DNA of 64,000 nt from JBMOKU01 sp049324315 (GTDB taxonomy: Bacteria > Bacillota > Clostridia > Peptostreptococcales > Thermotaleaceae), in contig JBMOKU010000015.1 of the NCBI GenBank assembly GCA_049324315.1, positions 54,038 to 118,037 of the forward strand. Reading direction: 5' to 3'. Below, piece by piece: positions 53,808 to 62,464 of the stretch (positions are counted from its first letter, which is position 1; each line of letters opens with the position of its first letter). The notes beneath the pieces are model-generated. The model did not search any database, was not told the DNA's origin, and saw nothing but the letters and a program-made list of their open reading frames with translations. Made by a program: the position numbers and the translations under genes.

Positions 53808-54317
53808 GTGACGAAGCGTATAAAACTTGGACAAATTGTAAACACGCAAGGAATTAAAGGTGAAATAAGAGTGTATCCTCTTACGGATTACAAAGAAAGA
53901 TTTGAAGAAATCAAATGGCTTTTTATAGATGAAACAGATCAGAAGCTGCATATTGATAAAGTTAGATATAAAAATGACCTCGTCATTTTAAAAGTTCAAG
54001 AAATTAATGATATGACAACTGCAGAAAAATATAGAAACTGTTATTTGACAATAGATAAAAGCATGGCTAGAGAGCTGCCGGATGATACTTACTTTATTTG
54101 TGACCTAATTGGTTTGAAAGTTTTCACTGATGCAGGGGAGTTAGTCGGTAACGTAAAAAATGTTATCCAATCTGCTGGAAATGATATATATGAAGTCGAG
54201 GACATCAAAAATCCTCAAAAAATATTTCTTATACCGGCGGTAGCTGCTTTTGTTAAACATATAGATCTCAAAGAAGGTACCATGATTATCACACCTATTG
54301 AAGGATTGATTGAATGA
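53808..54317 (+). CDS. rimM: Ribosome maturation factor RimM
   Basis: 169 residues from the GTG at 53808, with AGGTGA 5 bases before it; a GTG at 53799 is the alternative. N-terminal RimM barrel (KLGQIVNTQGIKGEIRVYP) and C-terminal PRC-barrel (YFICDLIGLKVFTDAGELVG ... IFLIPAVAAFVK). It assists 30S head assembly by binding S19. The stop overlaps trmD by 4 bases. Confidence 0.95.
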   Translation: MTKRIKLGQIVNTQGIKGEIRVYPLTDYKERFEEIKWLFIDETDQKLHIDKVRYKNDLVILKVQEINDMTTAEKYRNCYLTIDKSMARELPDDTYFICDLIGLKVFTDAGELVGNVKNVIQSAGNDIYEVEDIKNPQKIFLIPAVAAFVKHIDLKEGTMIITPIEGLIE

Positions 54318-55060
54318 GAATAGATGTTTTAACCTTGTTTCCCAATATGTTTTCTATTCCTCTCGGCGAGAGCATTATCGGTAAAGCCAGAGAGAAAATG
54401 TTGCTAGATATAAATATTTTAAATATACGAGACTATTCATCAAATAAGCATAAGAAAGTCGATGATTATCCTTATGGTGGCGGTGCCGGTATGGTAATGC
54501 ACCCACAGCCGCTGTTTAGTGCATTAGAATCTATAAATCTTCAAAATAGCAGGATCATTTATATGTCTCCAAAAGGAAAACCATTCAATCAAGAATTGGC
54601 TATGGAACTGTCTACCGAAGAGCATTTAGTTTTCATATGCGGCCACTATGAGGGTATTGACCAAAGGGTTATCGATTATTGGGTAACAGATGAAATTTCC
54701 ATTGGTGACTATGTGCTTACCGGTGGTGAACTGCCTGCTATGGTCGTTATAGATGCAGTGGCCAGGATGGTTCCTGGTGTTCTTCCACAAGAAGAATCTT
54801 ATCAGGATGAATCCTTTTTTGAAGGACTCCTTGAATATCCACATTATACAAGACCATCTGAGTTTTTAGGTCTTAAAGTTCCGGATGTACTCTTATCGGG
54901 AAATCATAAAAAGATTGCCGAATGGAGAAAAGTACAATCCATTAAGACAACATTCCGCAGCAGACCGGACCTAATTCAACGACTGCTAGACAATAGAAAC
55001 GTTGATGATAAGGAAAGACAATTCATTCAAAGCATTATTAAAGAATGTGAATTTGAATAA
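54314..55060 (+). CDS. trmD: tRNA (guanine-37-N1) methyltransferase
   Basis: 248 residues. Knotted SPOUT fold: VLTLFPNMFSIPL, DDYPYGGGAGMVM, FICGHYEGIDQRVID, SIGDYVLTGGELPAMVVIDAVARMVPG. It makes m1G37 to prevent frameshifting. ATGA overlap with rimM shows coupling. rplS has its own promoter downstream. Confidence 0.97.
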   Translation: MRIDVLTLFPNMFSIPLGESIIGKAREKMLLDINILNIRDYSSNKHKKVDDYPYGGGAGMVMHPQPLFSALESINLQNSRIIYMSPKGKPFNQELAMELSTEEHLVFICGHYEGIDQRVIDYWVTDEISIGDYVLTGGELPAMVVIDAVARMVPGVLPQEESYQDESFFEGLLEYPHYTRPSEFLGLKVPDVLLSGNHKKIAEWRKVQSIKTTFRSRPDLIQRLLDNRNVDDKERQFIQSIIKECEFE

Positions 55061-55066
55061 TAATTG

Positions 55067-55095
55067 TTGTTTTCACATGTTTCATGTGCTATAAT
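55067..55095 (+). promoter_or_regulatory. Promoter of rplS with dyad in the spacer
   Basis: TTGTTT (55067-55072), 17-base spacer, consensus TATAAT (55090-55095). The spacer contains CACATG-TTT-CATGTG, a six-pair dyad between the -35 and -10 boxes. Confidence 0.75.
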
Positions 55096-55107
55096 GTAAC
55101 ATGGTAA

Positions 55108-55165
55108 TACGGGCGGTCCTCTGCTATTTCTCTAAGTCTTAGCAAGAACGTCTAGGAAGGAAGGA
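55108..55165 (+). promoter_or_regulatory. Probable ribosomal protein L19 leader
   Basis: Between the promoter and the rplS ribosome-binding site the transcript can fold with GGGCG (55111-55115) against CGTCT (55149-55153, with G-U pairs) and TGCT (55122-55125) against AGCA (55141-55144). The strings ACGGGCGGTCC and ACGTCT match, as I recall it, the L19 leader of Firmicutes, an autoregulatory element for rplS. Not checked against a model. Confidence 0.6.
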
Positions 55166-55174
55166 GGGACATGC

Positions 55175-55522
55175 ATGAATATTATTAACACACTTGAACA
55201 AGAATTGCTAAGAAATGATATTCCCAATTTTAATGTAGGTGATACAGTAAAAGTACACTTAAAAGTAAAAGAGGGTAACAGAGAAAGAATCCAGGTTTTT
55301 GAAGGAATCGTCTTAAAGAGACAAAATGGCGGTCTTAGAGAAACTTTCACTGTTAGAAGAATATCCTATGGTGTTGGTGTAGAGAGAACATTACCATTAC
55401 ATTCACCAAAAATAGATAAGATTGAAATTGTAAGACAAGGTATTGTTAGAAGAGCTAAACTTAACTATTTACGTGAAAGAACTGGTAAAGCTGCAACAAA
55501 AGTTAAAGAAAAGAAATTCTAA
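55175..55522 (+). CDS. rplS: 50S ribosomal protein L19
   Basis: 115 residues. FNVGDTVKVHLKVKEGNRERIQVFEGIVLKR and FTVRRISYGVGVERTLPLHSPKIDKIEIVRQG are the L19 core. A strong AAGGAGGG site lies 9-10 bases before the ATG. Confidence 0.98.
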   Translation: MNIINTLEQELLRNDIPNFNVGDTVKVHLKVKEGNRERIQVFEGIVLKRQNGGLRETFTVRRISYGVGVERTLPLHSPKIDKIEIVRQGIVRRAKLNYLRERTGKAATKVKEKKF

Positions 55523-55528
55523 TTGCCC

Positions 55529-55553
55529 GGGGACTGTTTACAGTCCCTTTATT
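55529..55553 (+). terminator. Intrinsic terminator after rplS
   Basis: GGGACTG (55530-55536) pairs with CAGTCCC (55541-55547), loop TTTA, then TTTATT. Confidence 0.75.
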
Positions 55554-55586
55554 CATCATAAGTATTTTTTTGAGGGGACTTGGTCT

Positions 55587-56111
55587 ATGTCTAGGAAAAA
55601 TACGTCTTTACTTAGGGAATGGGTTGAATCCATTTTCATTGCTTTAATTTTGGCAGTTTTCCTAAAGAGTTTTGTATTTGAGTTTATTGAGGTGGATGGG
55701 AACTCTATGTTACCTACCCTACAAGATCATGATCGCTTGATCGTTAGTAAAGTAAGTTACTCCCTGTCTCAACCAAAACATGGAGATATCATCGTTTTCC
55801 AATATACATATGACCCAACGTATTGTTTCATCAAACGGGTTATCGCCGTTGAAAGTGACACTGTAGAAATAAAAGATGGTAAGGTCTTCGTTAATGATAA
55901 ACCCTTGCAAGAACCCTACACTAAAGAAGAAACCCTAGGAGATTTTACGAAAAGAGTCATACCTGCGGATACGGTTTTTGTACTTGGAGATAATAGAAAT
56001 AATAGTAAAGATAGTCGTTTTGAAGATATCGGATTTGTCTCAATAGATGCCATTAAGGGTAAGGCTTTTTACATGATCTGGCCTTTTCAAAAATTGAGTA
56101 AAATACATTGA
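55587..56111 (+). CDS. lepB: Type I signal peptidase
   Basis: 174 residues from the ATG at 55587, preceded by GAGGGGA; the longer frame reaches back into rplS and is an artefact. One N-terminal membrane helix (about 15-35, IFIALILAVFLKSFVF) anchors the enzyme outside the cell. The catalytic Ser is in DGNSMLPTL and the Lys in CFIKRVIAVE; VFVLGDNRNNSKDSRFEDIG is box E. It cleaves signal peptides of exported proteins. Confidence 0.97.
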   Translation: MSRKNTSLLREWVESIFIALILAVFLKSFVFEFIEVDGNSMLPTLQDHDRLIVSKVSYSLSQPKHGDIIVFQYTYDPTYCFIKRVIAVESDTVEIKDGKVFVNDKPLQEPYTKEETLGDFTKRVIPADTVFVLGDNRNNSKDSRFEDIGFVSIDAIKGKAFYMIWPFQKLSKIH

Positions 56112-56127
56112 CAGTGTGGTGAAAGAA

Positions 56128-56994
56128 GTGCATATTAATTGGTATCCTGGACATATGAAAAAAACAAAAGAACTAATCAAGGAAAATCTTAAGCTTGTTG
56201 ACGTTGTTATCGAACTCCTTGATGCAAGAATCCCACTAAGCAGTAGAAATCCACAGATCGATGAGATCCTTGGCAATAAGCCAAGAGTAATTGTTCTAAA
56301 TAAAAGTGATTTAGCAGATCCCAGTATAACAAATCAATGGATAAAGTTCTTTGTCAGTGAAAACATTGCTGCTGTACCGGTGAACGCTATGAATGGTGAT
56401 GGTTTGGATAAGCTTATCCATGAAATCCATAACAGTACAAAAGAAAAAATTAACAAACTGTTGGAAAAAGGGATAAAAACCCGCCCTATAAGAGCTATGA
56501 TTGTGGGTATTCCCAATGTAGGTAAATCATCAATCATTAATAAACTAACTGGGAAAAAGAGTGCAAAAACAGGTGATAAGCCTGGTGTAACTAAAGGGAA
56601 ACAATGGGTAAGATTAAGGGGAAATATTGAGTTATTAGATACACCCGGTATACTATGGCCAAAATTTGAAGATCAACAAATCGGTTTTAAACTTGCATTT
56701 ACAGGTTCCATTAAAGATGAGATTTTAGATATAGAAACCATTGCCCTTAAGCTAATCGAATTTCTAAGCACCTATTATCCTGTCAGTCTAATGGAACGTT
56801 ATAAATTAGATAGTATCGAAGAAGAACCACTTACCAACATGGAGAACATCGGTAAATCCAGAGGTTGTATTCTTTCAGGTGGAAGAATTGATTATCTTCG
56901 TATATCAAACATCGTATTAGATGAATTCAGAAGCGGTAAATTAGGGTTTATTTCCATAGAAAAACCAAATGATGAAAATAGCACTATTGAATGA
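56128..56994 (+). CDS. rbgA: Ribosome biogenesis GTPase RbgA (YlqF)
   Basis: 288 residues from the GTG at 56128, which gives the family start HINWYPGHMKKTKE; GTGs at 56116 and 56119 are alternatives. Circularly permuted GTPase: G4 LNKSDLAD, then G1 GIPNVGKSSIINKL, G2 and G3 DTPGIL; the C-terminal ANTAR-like helical domain follows. It drives late 50S assembly (L16 incorporation). Confidence 0.95.
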   Translation: MHINWYPGHMKKTKELIKENLKLVDVVIELLDARIPLSSRNPQIDEILGNKPRVIVLNKSDLADPSITNQWIKFFVSENIAAVPVNAMNGDGLDKLIHEIHNSTKEKINKLLEKGIKTRPIRAMIVGIPNVGKSSIINKLTGKKSAKTGDKPGVTKGKQWVRLRGNIELLDTPGILWPKFEDQQIGFKLAFTGSIKDEILDIETIALKLIEFLSTYYPVSLMERYKLDSIEEEPLTNMENIGKSRGCILSGGRIDYLRISNIVLDEFRSGKLGFISIEKPNDENSTIE

Positions 56995-57009
56995 ATGGTG
57001 CTTTTTTTG
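56980..57009 (+). terminator. Intrinsic terminator after rbgA
   Basis: AGCACTATT (56980-56988) pairs with AATGGTGCT (56994-57002) with one G-U pair and runs into TTTTTTT. The rbgA stop codon is in the loop. Confidence 0.85.
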
Positions 57010-57089
57010 TACGCTTTATTATATAAAACTGAATCATAATTCATGTTATAATAAACAGAGACTACGCTAAGAAAGGAATTTGTGTTTAT

Positions 57090-57908
57090 ATGAACATAAA
57101 AAATCTTACCACAAAAGAAGTACTTCATCTTTTAAACAGTAAAACCATGGAAGAATGGAATGAATACCTCCCTTTGTTATTTGAGGACGAAAGACGGTCC
57201 ATTCAAAAAATCGGAAAAGATCTCCAAAAAAAGCTAGAAAAGAAAGAGAACGAGATAAAAAGGATTCAAAAGCTATGGGAGTATGAAAATAAATTGTTTC
57301 TTAAAGGATACCGTTTCATCGCAGGAATTGATGAAGCCGGACGCGGTCCTTTGGCAGGACCTGTGGTAGCTGCTGCCGTTATCCTGCCTCCTAATCATCA
57401 CCTTGATGATGTTGACGATTCAAAAAAGCTATCACCTCAAAAAAGAGAGACCTTGTGTGATTTGATTTATGATGAAGCTTTGGCTGTAGGCGTTGGGATA
57501 GTTGATCACACGATTATCGATCGCGTCAATATTTTTAATGCCACAAAATTGGCTATGGTTGATGCTGTAAAAAATCTTTCTTTATTACCGGATTTTTTAT
57601 TAATCGATGCAGTGCAATTAACCGATATAGATATAAAGCAGCAGTCCATTATCAAAGGTGATTCACTAAGCATATCCATCGCAGCAGCATCTATCATCGC
57701 AAAGGTTACAAGAGATAGGATCATGGATCAATATCATGAGCAATTTCCAGCTTATAACTTTGCTGCACACAAAGGCTATGGAACCAAAGAACATTGTGAA
57801 ACCATAAGAAGAATAGGAGCTACCCCAATACATCGTAAGACATTTATCAAAAATTTTACGGGTGATGAAAATGAGGATAACACAATCACAAATAAAAATA
57901 GCTTCTAA
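57090..57908 (+). CDS. rnhB: Ribonuclease HII
   Basis: 272 residues. An N-terminal helical extension of about 75 residues, usual in Firmicutes RnhB, precedes the catalytic domain: GIDEAGRGPLAGPVVAAAV with the DE pair, DDSKKLSP, LLIDAVQL and HKGYGTKEH. It removes RNA primers and misincorporated ribonucleotides from DNA. A -10-like TATAAT lies at about 57047. The 3' end overlaps the next gene by 38 bases. Confidence 0.96.
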   Translation: MNIKNLTTKEVLHLLNSKTMEEWNEYLPLLFEDERRSIQKIGKDLQKKLEKKENEIKRIQKLWEYENKLFLKGYRFIAGIDEAGRGPLAGPVVAAAVILPPNHHLDDVDDSKKLSPQKRETLCDLIYDEALAVGVGIVDHTIIDRVNIFNATKLAMVDAVKNLSLLPDFLLIDAVQLTDIDIKQQSIIKGDSLSISIAAASIIAKVTRDRIMDQYHEQFPAYNFAAHKGYGTKEHCETIRRIGATPIHRKTFIKNFTGDENEDNTITNKNSF

Positions 57909-59364
57909 TACTGAGGGAGAAAATCCAGGCTTAAAAGTTGGTCAGATCATCAAAGGTGCTATCGAGAAGATTGATGGCGATACCATATTGCTCAAATTAC
58001 TGGGCGGAGAGGTTATTCAAGCTAAAACATCCATACCTTTGGAAGATCAATTAAATCAAAGTCTTAGATTTATTGTAAAGCAAAGCGAAAACAATCTTAT
58101 TGTTTTAAAACCATTGGATGACTCAAGTAATGGGAATTCGCTTCAAACTGTCAGTCCTTCGGATGTTCTAAGTAAAGTTAGCAGTTTACTGGCAAAAGAA
58201 GGTATTCCTGTTGATCAAGAAATTCTCCAACTAATAAAAGAATTATATAAATACGACCTCCCGATCAATAGTCATACAATCATGGATTTTATTAAGCTGA
58301 AGTCCTACTATGAAAAAACGGCATCTATTTTAGAACAACAGCCCACGCTGCTTCAACCAAGCATGCTTGATAAGAATATTCATGATGTAATAAAAGAATT
58401 CATGCTGAAATTAGACAATTCTGTTCCTAAATCCCCTCAATCGACGACCGCCGATGAAACTGTACAGCCTAAAGGGAATATCATCAGCGATAACAATACT
58501 GCAAGACCTCCCATCGTATTAGATAATGAAACGATGAAAGTTGAGAAAACAGCAGTAAGTTCAAAGCTGCTTTTTAAGCCAAATGATCTTAATATACAAG
58601 GTATGAACTACGAAAAGCTTTTGTTTTTGATAAAAAATAATTTTCAAACAAACATCTCTAATGCCGTGCATGTAAACAATTTAATCTATCATGATTTCAT
58701 GCTGTCACAACAATTAACAAATTTCATTGATAAGCTATCCTTACATGCGGAAACAAAGGATATCGGTGAATTATTTAAAAATATTTTTGAGAAAATCACG
58801 AAAAAGATAGTAGATAAGAACTTTAATCCCAAAGAAATCATTGATGAATTACGTAGTAACCTTGAATCTGCACAAAAAACGATTGAAACTTTAAACAGAT
58901 CGGACAAGCATGTTATCCTAAAAGATATACAAAATATGAAAGATAGCATTGATTTTCTGAATAAGCTTAATCAAACTCAAACCTACATTCAATTACCAAT
59001 AAAGCTTGATCATGAATATAAAAACTTAGAATTATTTATATGTGATCAAGATAAAAAGAAAAGAAAAATAGACCCCCACGATATTCGACTATTCATTTCT
59101 CTAGATACAAACACACTGGACACAGTGCAGGCACTTATTGAAATAAAGCATAAAAATCTAACCTGTAATTTTAGATTTGCCAGCGAAGCAATTAAAAGCT
59201 ATTTCATAGAACATGAAAGTAATTTGAAGAACGGCTTAGATTCATTTGGTTTTGATAATACAAATTTCCATTATGCAGTTTTCAATAGAAAGAATACCCT
59301 TATGAGCATTCCGGAAGAATCTTTATCAGATAAGGCAATACACTCTATTGATTTGAAGGTGTGA
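57871..59364 (+). CDS. FliK-like (hook-length-control-type) protein, YlqG-like
   Basis: 497 residues from the ATG at 57871, overlapping rnhB by 38 bases. The N-terminal region (about 20-90, GQIIKGAIEKIDGDTILLKLLGGEVIQAKTSIPL) is a small beta domain, the middle is a low-complexity, Ser/Asn/Gln-rich linker, and the C-terminal 100 residues (IQLPIKLDHEYKNLELFIC, LFISLDTNTLDTVQALIEIK, FIEHESNLKNGLDSFGF) resemble the FliK C-terminal domain. FliK measures hook length and switches FlhB specificity. No flagellar operon is near; the partner is the FlhB-like gene next door, as ylqG-ylqH in Bacillus. Confidence 0.75.
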   Translation: MRITQSQIKIASNTEGENPGLKVGQIIKGAIEKIDGDTILLKLLGGEVIQAKTSIPLEDQLNQSLRFIVKQSENNLIVLKPLDDSSNGNSLQTVSPSDVLSKVSSLLAKEGIPVDQEILQLIKELYKYDLPINSHTIMDFIKLKSYYEKTASILEQQPTLLQPSMLDKNIHDVIKEFMLKLDNSVPKSPQSTTADETVQPKGNIISDNNTARPPIVLDNETMKVEKTAVSSKLLFKPNDLNIQGMNYEKLLFLIKNNFQTNISNAVHVNNLIYHDFMLSQQLTNFIDKLSLHAETKDIGELFKNIFEKITKKIVDKNFNPKEIIDELRSNLESAQKTIETLNRSDKHVILKDIQNMKDSIDFLNKLNQTQTYIQLPIKLDHEYKNLELFICDQDKKKRKIDPHDIRLFISLDTNTLDTVQALIEIKHKNLTCNFRFASEAIKSYFIEHESNLKNGLDSFGFDNTNFHYAVFNRKNTLMSIPEESLSDKAIHSIDLKV

Positions 59365-59368
59365 TTCC

Positions 59369-59650
59369 ATGGCAGATAAAAACAAAGAAATCGCGGCAGC
59401 TATACGTTATAACACTGAAACAGACAGCGCCCCAGTGGTTGTCGCTAAAGGCAAAGGCGAAGTTGCAAAGAAAATAAAAGAAGTTGCCGCTGAAGCAAAC
59501 ATTCCAACCTATAAGGATGAAAAATTAGCCAGACAGTTAAATCACTTAGCATTAGGTGAAGAGATCCCCCCTGAACTGTATCAAGTTGTTGCTGAAATAC
59601 TCGCATTTATTATTCGTCTGGATACCAGTGAGGGAAGATATGATGAATGA
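59369..59650 (+). CDS. FlhB-like C-terminal domain protein, YlqH-like
   Basis: 93 residues equal to only the cytoplasmic C-terminal part of FlhB/EscU export switches: APVVVAKGKGEVAKKIKEVA, PTYKDEKLARQLNHLALGEEIPPELYQVVAEILAFI. It lacks the FlhB membrane domain and the autocleavage NPTH motif that should precede APVVVAKG (here ETDSAPVVV). It follows the FliK-like gene by 4 bases. Role unknown; the pair may be a remnant or a repurposed substrate-switch module. Confidence 0.88.
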   Translation: MADKNKEIAAAIRYNTETDSAPVVVAKGKGEVAKKIKEVAAEANIPTYKDEKLARQLNHLALGEEIPPELYQVVAEILAFIIRLDTSEGRYDE

Positions 59651-60011
59651 CAAAAGAAAAACCATTGGTTCAAAAGGCGAAACAATTGCCCGAGATTATT
59701 TAGTTAAGAAAGCCTATAAAATTATTCAAATGAATTATCGTAATCATTTTGGCGAGATAGATATTATTGCTAAAGACAAGGATACATATATATTTGTAGA
59801 AGTAAAAACAAGAAAAAATTTATCCTTTGGTAGGCCGATTGAAGCAATAAACTATAAAAAACAATCTCACTTGATTAAAACAGCTTATGCCTATCTTGCA
59901 GCAAAAAATCTTTCGTCATCCAATTTTCGATTTGATGCAATCGAAGTATTGCTCCATGAAGATGCTAAGCCTTCTATTAATCACATAGAAAATATTATCG
60001 AACTTAAATAG
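59643..60011 (+). CDS. YraN/UPF0102 nuclease-fold protein
   Basis: 122 residues from the ATG at 59643, 7 bases after AGGGA (an ATG at 59640 is adjacent); overlaps the FlhB-like gene by 8 bases. RKTIGSKGETIARDYL and NHFGEIDIIAKDKDTYIFVEVKTRK form the PD-(D/E)XK-type core, with the Asp and ExK positions present. Function not firmly established; it sits beside rnhB or comM in most bacteria. Confidence 0.92.
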   Translation: MNDKRKTIGSKGETIARDYLVKKAYKIIQMNYRNHFGEIDIIAKDKDTYIFVEVKTRKNLSFGRPIEAINYKKQSHLIKTAYAYLAAKNLSSSNFRFDAIEVLLHEDAKPSINHIENIIELK

Positions 60012-60036
60012 CTCCCTAATGGGAGCTATTATTTTG
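60007..60036 (+). terminator. Intrinsic terminator after yraN
   Basis: AATAGCTCCC (60007-60016) pairs perfectly with GGGAGCTATT (60021-60030), loop TAAT, then ATTTTG. Confidence 0.8.
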
Positions 60037-60164
60037 AATTACGCTTAATCTGCTAAATAATTACAAATATTTTCAAAATTTGAAGAAATTAAGAAGGGAA
60101 ATATTCTATTTTATGGAAGTATTATGGATAGTTGCTTTTTTCGGGTAGTTAAGGAGGTTATATT

Positions 60165-61700
60165 TTGTTATCAAGAATATTTAGCTGCGTATTATTTGGT
60201 ATTGATGGATATGTTACAGAAGTAGAGGCAGACATTTCTAATGGTCTTCCAGCTTTGGTTATCGTAGGATTGCCGGATGCATCTGTAAAAGAATCTAAAG
60301 AAAGAATTAGAAGTGCTATTAAGAACTCGGGCTTTGAGTATCCATTAAAAAGAATAACCATTAATCTTGCACCTGCCAATACAAAAAAAGAAGGTACCCA
60401 TTTTGATCTCCCTATGGCAATTGCCGTTTTAGAAGCATCTGGTCAGATTGATCATACGAATCTTCGAGATTATGCTTTTATCGGGGAGCTGTCATTAAAT
60501 GGACAATTGAACAAAATAACCGGTGTTTTACCATTAGTTATTGCATTAAGGAACCATGGAATAAAGAAAATTATATTACCCAAAGCCAACGCCCAAGAGG
60601 CTTCTGCCATTCCTGACCTTGAAATCTATCCGTTTGAATGCCTTAAAGAGATATGTGAATTCTTCAAAGGTGATTTTACACTGGACCCGCTACCTTTCAA
60701 TTCAGACTTTCATCAAAATCCATCTAACTTATACTCAGAAGACTTCAGTGATGTCGTCGGGCAAGAAACAATTAAAAGAGCCTTTCAGATAGCAGCAGCC
60801 GGAGGACACAATATTCTCTTAGTAGGTCCACCAGGGTCTGGCAAAACAATGCTGGCTAGAAGAATGCCCACGATTTTGCCTGATATGACCTATGAAGAAG
60901 CCCTTGAAGTAACGAAAATACACAGTGTTGCAGGACTGCTTACAGATAACAGCGCTCTTATTACATTTCGTCCTTTTAGATCTCCGCATCATACCATTTC
61001 AAGTGTTTCCTTAGTTGGCGGAGGTAGAATTCCAAAGCCTGGGGAAGTATCATTAGCACATTATGGTGTATTGTTTTTAGACGAGCTGCCAGAGTTCCAG
61101 AAAAATGTGCTTGAAGTATTACGACAGCCACTGGAGGATGAAATTGTAACCATATCAAGAGTTAATGGTACGCTTACTTACCCTTCAAAATTTATTCTCA
61201 TTGCCAGTATGAACCCCTGTCCGTGCGGTTTCTATGGTGATACATCCCATCAATGCAGCTGTTCACCGCAGCAAATAAGGAAGTATCTAATGAAGATATC
61301 CGGTCCATTATTGGACCGAATCGATATGCATATTGAAGTATTTCCAGTAAAATATAAGGAATTAGAGGAAGGGGGAAATGTAAAGAGTTCTAAGGAGTTA
61401 AAGATCCAGGTTGATCAGGCGCGAACGCTCCAATTAGAAAGATATAAAAATACGAAAGTTTTTTTCAATTCCCAACTAACCCCTAGTCTAATGAAAAAAT
61501 ACTGCAAACTGGGTACAGTTGAAAAGGCTTTATTAGAGGATGCATTCCATAAACTTAGCTTAAGTGCCAGAGCCTATAATCGTATTATTAAACTAAGTAG
61601 AACCATCGCTGATTTAGAAGGTAGTGATCAGATATCACTACACCATATTGCCGAAGCTATACAGTACAGAAATCTAGATCGAAAGTTTTGGAATCTATAA
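60165..61700 (+). CDS. comM: ComM/YifB Mg-chelatase-like AAA+ ATPase
   Basis: 511 residues from a TTG behind AAGGAGG. The N-terminal LonC-like domain (about 1-170, GLPALVIVGLPDASVKESKERIRSAIKNSGF) precedes the AAA+ core: VGPPGSGKTMLARRMPTI, RPFRSPHHTIS, GVLFLDELPEF, and the NPCPCGFYGD insert with Cys cluster; a helical Mg-chelatase C-terminal domain ends it. ComM is a branch-migration helicase that extends recombination tracts in transformation. The usual next gene dprA is absent here. Confidence 0.95.
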   Translation: MLSRIFSCVLFGIDGYVTEVEADISNGLPALVIVGLPDASVKESKERIRSAIKNSGFEYPLKRITINLAPANTKKEGTHFDLPMAIAVLEASGQIDHTNLRDYAFIGELSLNGQLNKITGVLPLVIALRNHGIKKIILPKANAQEASAIPDLEIYPFECLKEICEFFKGDFTLDPLPFNSDFHQNPSNLYSEDFSDVVGQETIKRAFQIAAAGGHNILLVGPPGSGKTMLARRMPTILPDMTYEEALEVTKIHSVAGLLTDNSALITFRPFRSPHHTISSVSLVGGGRIPKPGEVSLAHYGVLFLDELPEFQKNVLEVLRQPLEDEIVTISRVNGTLTYPSKFILIASMNPCPCGFYGDTSHQCSCSPQQIRKYLMKISGPLLDRIDMHIEVFPVKYKELEEGGNVKSSKELKIQVDQARTLQLERYKNTKVFFNSQLTPSLMKKYCKLGTVEKALLEDAFHKLSLSARAYNRIIKLSRTIADLEGSDQISLHHIAEAIQYRNLDRKFWNL

Positions 61701-62067
61701 AAAGACAGGATTCAAAAATCTGAGAATCATGGCAATAAAAGAGCAGTAGAATTTTTACGATCCATGCAAGTTGACATAATATAATTATGTCAACTTGCAT
61801 GGCCAAGTTTTTATTTGACAAATCGTTAGACATATTACTGCAAAATTCTACATTGAGTACAGATAAATGTGTCTTTTAGATTTTGCTATTTTAATACAAG
61901 ATGATTGTTGATTCGGAAAGAGCTATTTTTTCATTTCTCCGACAGGTTTTAACATCTATTTTCTCTTTTTAGTATTAATATATAGATAGAAGGTCCCTTC
62001 ATGAGTTAATTATATGTATTGATATTAAGCAATCAATCGATCATGAAAGCAAATGTGAGGTGTAATA
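61701..62067. repeat. Gene-free 367-base stretch with nested inverted repeats
   Basis: Between comM and the RDD fragment I see no credible gene. At 61762-61780 and 61784-61802 is a perfect 19-pair palindrome (CCATGCAAGTTGACATAAT, 3-base loop). It is enclosed by ACGAT/ATCGT (61757-61761, 61822-61826) and by GTAGAATTTT/AAAATTCTAC (61746-61755, 61842-61851), so a 106-base region can fold as nested stems. A short T-run (61808-61812) lies after the inner palindrome. The remainder, to 62067, is A/T-rich with no clear signal apart from GAGG before the next ORF. Confidence 0.75.
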
Positions 62068-62334
62068 ATGGAACAAATAAGAAATAAGGATCAGGAATAT
62101 ATCTTTGTAGGTTTTTGGAAAAGAGTATTAGCATCAGTTCTAGATCTGATAATACTTAGCCCAATTATGTATTTTCAAATGAAAAAAGGCATTTATTACA
62201 TAGAAAATAGAATTATATTGCCTTATTTGATATATAGTACCAAGACATATTGTATGAGGACTCATACAAGCCTTGATAATAAAGTATTTGTCATGTTTTT
62301 TAAATATAACGAGGATTATGCTGAGGAATGGTAG
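62068..62334 (+). CDS. Short RDD-family-like protein, probably truncated
   Basis: 88 residues. FVGFWKRVLASVLDLIIL has the Arg and Asp spacing of the first RDD transmembrane helix. Full RDD proteins have a second helix pair and a conserved Gly-Lys segment that are not found; the C-terminal 40 residues are unrelated to RDD as far as I can see. GAGGTG precedes the ATG, so it may still be translated. The 130 bases after it hold no gene. Most likely a decayed remnant near a mobile-element boundary. Confidence 0.5.
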   Translation: MEQIRNKDQEYIFVGFWKRVLASVLDLIILSPIMYFQMKKGIYYIENRIILPYLIYSTKTYCMRTHTSLDNKVFVMFFKYNEDYAEEW

Positions 62335-62464
62335 TCAGTTGCGAAAAGACTTAAAGAAACTTTTGAAGTATATGAGTAGTTTCTAGTCATAAAATCACAT
62401 AAAGAAACTCTGCAATTTGATGTCTTTACTGAAATTCAAGTTGTCTGGATGGGGGAAGAATAAA

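Noticed and set aside
55443..55586. Long N-terminal extension of lepB
   Set aside because: The extension overlaps the end of rplS and its terminator and has no ribosome-binding site; the ATG at 55587 gives a normal-length signal peptidase.
62335..62464. Frameshifted continuation of the RDD-like gene
   Set aside because: I translated the stretch by eye and found no second RDD helix in any frame, so a simple frameshift is not supported.
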